A stretch of DNA of 8,293 nt from Aquimarina sp. (GTDB lineage Bacteria > Bacteroidota > Bacteroidia > Flavobacteriales > Flavobacteriaceae). The stretch lies in the NCBI GenBank assembly GCA_020628975.1, contig JAHDEF010000073.1, positions 1 through 8,293 of the forward strand, read 5' to 3'. The position numbers and the translations under genes were made by a program. The notes beneath the pieces are model-generated. The model had not been told where the DNA came from and made no database searches. It was given only the letters and a program-made list of their open reading frames with translations. Below, piece by piece: positions 5,892-8,293 of this stretch; positions within the stretch are counted from its first letter, which is position 1; every line of letters begins with the position of its first letter.

Positions 5892-6595
5892 TAGAAGTTT
5901 GGAGCGACGTAATGTGTCCTTTTTGTTACATAGGAAAAAAAAGATTCGAAAACGCCTTAACTGATTTTGAAAATAAAGAAGAAGTTGAAGTAGTTTGGAA
6001 AAGTTTTGACTTGTACCCCGATTTAAATACAAATAAAAATCAAGGAATTAAACAGTTTTTAATAGAGAATAAAGGAATTTCTGAAGACCAAGCTACACAA
6101 ATGATGGCTGGTGCAGGTAATTTAGCCAAAGAAGCTGGTTTGCATTTCGACTGGGAAAAAGTTATTGTAGCAAACACCAAAAAATCCCATCAATTACTTC
6201 ATCTAGCCGAAAAAAGTGGTAATCAAAACCGACTAAAAGAACGCCTTTTTAAAGCTTATTTTGAAGAGGGAAAAAATGTAGATGATATTTCAACCTTAAT
6301 TTCCTTAGGTGTAGAAGTAGGTTTAAAGCAAGAAGATATAGTTAAAGCATTAGAAAGCGAACGTTTTCTACCAGCGGTTAATTATGATATTCAAGAAGCA
6401 AAACAGTTGGGCGTTTCCGGAGTACCTTTTTTCGTGTTTAATAGAAAATATGCAGTTTCGGGGGCTCAAAGCGAAGCTTACTTTTTACAAGCCTTACAAA
6501 CAGCATATTTCGACTGGAAAAATCCAGAAGAAGCAGAAAAATTAAGAGCTGCTGAAAATGCCAATAGTTGTACCCCTGGTGGTGGATGCTGCTAA
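5870..6595 (+). CDS. FrnE-type DsbA-family thiol oxidoreductase, 241 aa
   Basis: This is a thioredoxin-fold protein of the DsbA/FrnE group, cytosolic because no signal peptide is present. The active site is CPFC (C16-C19) in the characteristic WSDVMCPFCYIGKKRFE context. The helical insertion spans about 55-165, and the cis-proline loop is GVSGVPFF with P186, followed by YAVSGAQ (194-200), standard for FrnE proteins. The protein ends in CTPGGGCC: C234 with C240 and C241. This tail resembles the extra C-terminal cysteines reported for Deinococcus radiodurans FrnE, which cooperate with the active site. The known FrnE role is disulfide exchange linked to oxidative-stress tolerance; here that is inferred. 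The ATG at 5870 lies inside the preceding regulator gene (22-nt overlap) and gives a family-typical N-terminus, so the two genes form one operon. It ends 21 nt before the long inverted repeat at 6617-6757, its likely terminator. Confidence 0.93.
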   Translation: MATENFVVEVWSDVMCPFCYIGKKRFENALTDFENKEEVEVVWKSFDLYPDLNTNKNQGIKQFLIENKGISEDQATQMMAGAGNLAKEAGLHFDWEKVIVANTKKSHQLLHLAEKSGNQNRLKERLFKAYFEEGKNVDDISTLISLGVEVGLKQEDIVKALESERFLPAVNYDIQEAKQLGVSGVPFFVFNRKYAVSGAQSEAYFLQALQTAYFDWKNPEEAEKLRAAENANSCTPGGGCC

Positions 6596-6616
6596 TCTTA
6601 TAGTTAAGATCGTTTG

Positions 6617-6757
6617 AAAAAGAAGCTAACTAAATAGTCTAATATGTAATAAACGTAGGTTAAGCAATAATCGAAATGCAATTTAATTGCTTACTATAAA
6701 CAGGCTTCGACTATCGCTCAGTCTTCGTTTATTAAACTTTTTAGAGAGCTTCTTTTT
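6617..6757. terminator. Bidirectional terminator-like long inverted repeat enclosing a REP-like core
   Basis: The outer arms AAAAAGAAGCT (6617-6627) and AGCTTCTTTTT (6747-6757) form a perfect 11-bp stem with T-runs on both exits, as expected for a two-way terminator between frnE-like (+) and purM (-). Instead of a short loop there are 119 nt. These include a second perfect 9-bp pair, TAATAAACG (6647-6655) with CGTTTATTA (6726-6734), and a third 8-bp pair, TAAGCAAT (6661-6668) with ATTGCTTA (6686-6693). A REP-like core at 6705-6721 lies between the second and third pairs. The design parallels that at 1678-1828. Confidence 0.65.
6705..6721. repeat. REP-like CTTCGACTnnCGCTCAG element
   Basis: CTTCGACTATCGCTCAG matches a short motif that I recall as abundant in intergenic regions of Bacteroidetes and some other bacteria, of the REP type mobilised by REP-associated tyrosine transposases. 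A shorter copy of its first nine bases (CTTCGACTA) occurs at 1749-1757, inside the other long inverted repeat. No transposase is present in the window. Copy number in the genome cannot be seen from here. Confidence 0.5.
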
Positions 6758-6773
6758 TGATACTTTTTTCGGA

Positions 6774-7955
6774 TTATTTGTATTCAAATGTTCCTTTGTC
6801 ACTTGTTATGGTCAGTTTCTTGTTTTCAGAAGCTTCCACTCGCCCTATAATTTGAGCATCAACCCCAAAAGATGTAGAAATAGCCATAATATCATCAGCA
6901 GTTTCTGGAGAAACATATAATTCCATTCGGTGCCCCATATTAAAAACTTGATACATTTCTTTCCAGTCAGTACCTGAATTTTCTTGAATCAATTTAAAAA
7001 GTGGCGGTACTGGGAATAGGTTATCTTTTATAATATGGTTTTGATCAATAAAATGTAAAATTTTAGTTTGCGCTCCACCACTACAATGCACCATTCCATG
7101 GATTTCGTTACTGTTGTATTTTTCTAGAATTTTTTTGATAATCGGTGCATAGGTTCTAGTGGGTGACAAAACTAATTTTCCAGCATCTATAGGCGAACCT
7201 TCTACAGTATCGGTAAGTTTTGTCTTTCCAGAATACACTAAGTCTTTAGGTACCGAAGGGTCAAAACTCTCAGGGTATTTTTTAGCTAAATAATGGTCAA
7301 AAACATCATGGCGAGCAGATGTTAATCCGTTGCTTCCCATTCCACCATTGTATTCAGTTTCGTAATTTGCTTGGCCGAAAGAAGCAAGCCCTACAATGAC
7401 ATCGCCAGCTTTGATATTAGCGTTATCAATAACATCGGCTCTTTTCATTCTAGCCGTAACTGTTGAATCGACGATAATGGTTCTTACCAAATCACCAACA
7501 TCAGCTGTTTCTCCACCGGTAGAATGAATAGTTACACCATGGTTTTTTAATTCGGTTAACAATTCTTCCGTTCCATTAATTAAAGCCGCAATCACTTCTC
7601 CAGGAATCAAATTTTTATTTCGACCAATCGTTGACGAAAGCGTAATATTATCGGTGGCTCCTACACATAGTAAGTCATCAATATTCATAATTAGGGCATC
7701 TTGCGCAATCCCTTTCCATACAGAAATATCACCAGTTTCTTTCCAATACATATAAGCCAAAGAAGACTTTGTACCTGCACCATCAGCATGCATCACCAAA
7801 CAATGATCTTCGCTTCCTGTCAAGTAATCGGGTACTATTTTACAAAAAGAATTAGGGAATAATCCTTTATCAATATTTTTTATAGCCGCGTGCACTTCTC
7901 CTTTTGAAGCAGAAACCCCTCTTTGCGCGTATCTTTTACTTACTTCTTGACTCAT
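6774..7955 (-). CDS. purM: Phosphoribosylformylglycinamidine cyclo-ligase (AIR synthase) PurM, 393 aa
   Basis: This cytosolic enzyme closes the imidazole ring of FGAM with ATP to give aminoimidazole ribotide, the fifth step of de novo purine synthesis. Numbered from the ATG at 7955, motifs of the PurM/ATP-grasp-unrelated AIR synthase fold are all present: DGAGTKS (58-64), NIDDLLCVGA (91-100), GGETADV (147-153), MGSNGLTSARH (206-216), LSPTRTYAP (263-271), HCSGGA (290-295) and FNMGHRMEL (338-346). At 393 aa it is longer than E. coli PurM (345 aa), as I recall for Bacteroidetes. The frame stays open to an ATG at 8021, but that 22-codon extension reads through a perfect promoter box (TATCTTTG), and MSQEVSKRYAQRGVSASKGE is the proper family start. 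It is a single gene with its own promoter; no pur neighbours are in the window. The identification is firm. Confidence 0.95.
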   Translation of the reverse strand: MSQEVSKRYAQRGVSASKGEVHAAIKNIDKGLFPNSFCKIVPDYLTGSEDHCLVMHADGAGTKSSLAYMYWKETGDISVWKGIAQDALIMNIDDLLCVGATDNITLSSTIGRNKNLIPGEVIAALINGTEELLTELKNHGVTIHSTGGETADVGDLVRTIIVDSTVTARMKRADVIDNANIKAGDVIVGLASFGQANYETEYNGGMGSNGLTSARHDVFDHYLAKKYPESFDPSVPKDLVYSGKTKLTDTVEGSPIDAGKLVLSPTRTYAPIIKKILEKYNSNEIHGMVHCSGGAQTKILHFIDQNHIIKDNLFPVPPLFKLIQENSGTDWKEMYQVFNMGHRMELYVSPETADDIMAISTSFGVDAQIIGRVEASENKKLTITSDKGTFEYK

Positions 7956-7974
7956 ATTTAGATAATCTTGAGGG

Positions 7975-8010
7975 CAAAGATACCAAAAACCTATGGTTTG
8001 TTTAACCAAA
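7975..8010 (-). promoter_or_regulatory. purM promoter with perfect Bacteroidetes -7 box
   Basis: On the minus strand TATCTTTG (complement of 7975-7982) is an exact TAnnTTTG match, preceded 24 nt upstream by TTTG (complement of 8007-8010). That spacing is one base more than the usual upper limit. Transcription would begin roughly 12-15 nt before the ATG at 7955. The box decides the purM start, because it lies inside the longer reading frame. Confidence 0.7.
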
Positions 8011-8021
8011 TGTTTTTTCAA

Positions 8022-8216
8022 GCACTAAAGTTTTATGTGGCTTAAAATCATCTATTTGGTGTAAGAAAAATCCTTTCTGTATTTTTTAATTGCGGAATAA
8101 GTGCTGTTTAGTCGGTTATAACGAGTTTTATATCTAAAAGAACTATATAGGTATACTATTTACCCCAATTGTTAGTTAAGTTTAAAGGTACTTACTAATT
8201 TCAAGCTGCTCTTATC
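8022..8216. other. Intergenic region upstream of purM
   Basis: This A+T-rich gap lies between the purM promoter and the possible rightward gene at the window edge. I see no open frame of useful length and no strong hairpin. Two weak -7-like strings were checked (for example TAAGTTTA at 8177-8184), but none has a correctly spaced TTG. Confidence 0.5.
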
Positions 8217-8293
8217 GTGAAAAACTACGCTAGCATTTATATTTACTTTTTTACTGTAATGTTATAGCCCAAGATGCTGATCTTGATGGAATT
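8217..8293 (+). CDS. Possible 5' end of a secreted-protein gene, interrupted by a one-nucleotide frameshift
   Basis: From a GTG at 8217 the frame reads MKNYASIYIYFFTVML and stops at 8265-8267 (TAG). Another frame then reads IAQDADLDGI to the window end. Joined by adding one base anywhere in about 8247-8266, the two give a good signal peptide (MKN, hydrophobic core, cleavage near IAQ-D). This runs into DADLDGI, the start of a calcium-binding thrombospondin-type-3-like repeat common in secreted flavobacterial proteins. The T6 run at 8247-8252 is one candidate site of the lost base. The explanation could be a pseudogene, a sequencing error or an on/off switch. Alternatively the frame is coincidental and a different start lies to the right (for example the ATG at 8274). 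The product cannot be named from so little sequence. Confidence 0.35.

Noticed and set aside
6687..6920. 77-codon plus-strand frame across the inverted repeat and the 3' end of purM
   Set aside because: It covers the REP-like element and the antisense of purM, and the translation is arbitrary.

Overview
The window reads as chromosome of a low-GC member of the Bacteroidetes, most likely a marine-type Flavobacteriaceae. This rests on three things. The A+T content is high. The genes lack clear Shine-Dalgarno sites, and the best promoters have the Bacteroidetes form (TTG about 17-24 nt upstream of TAnnTTTG), with a perfect TATCTTTG before purM. The proteins (prohibitin-like SPFH protein, SRPBCC protein, MetF, MltD-like transglycosylase, Crp/Fnr regulator, FrnE-type DsbA protein and the long Bacteroidetes-style PurM) resemble flavobacterial versions. 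This placement is inference; no rRNA or marker search was possible.

Layout, left to right. Positions 1-49 are a CCATCAA heptamer array running off the left edge and touching the stop codon of a small minus-strand conserved protein of unknown function (50-466). A 390-nt divergent gap holds a candidate promoter for each flanking gene and an inverted repeat (608-645). A prohibitin-family membrane protein (857-1669, +) converges on an SRPBCC protein with an N-terminal membrane segment (1892-2422, -); between them lies a long nested inverted repeat (1678-1828). metF (2606-3559, +) diverges from the SRPBCC gene across a gap with a 12-bp hairpin, and is followed by three short perfect hairpins. A lytic transglycosylase (3746 to about 4639, -) follows, then more than 500 nt with no convincing gene. 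A Crp/Fnr-type regulator (5202-5891, +) overlaps the start of a FrnE-type thiol oxidoreductase (5870-6595, +) by 22 nt, a clear two-gene operon. A second long nested inverted repeat with a REP-like core (6617-6757) separates it from purM (6774-7955, -). The last 270 nt upstream of purM end in what looks like the 5' end of a secreted-protein gene broken by one missing nucleotide.

Functionally these are mostly single housekeeping genes: one-carbon metabolism (metF), purine synthesis (purM), cell-wall turnover (transglycosylase) and membrane organisation (prohibitin). The only evident functional pair is the cysteine-rich regulator with the thiol oxidoreductase. No CRISPR array, tRNA, rRNA, intact IS element, phage gene or defence system was seen. 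The best leads are the two long split-terminator elements, the cysteine-rich regulator/FrnE pair, the frameshifted reading frame at the right edge and the unexplained 4.7-5.2 kb gap.
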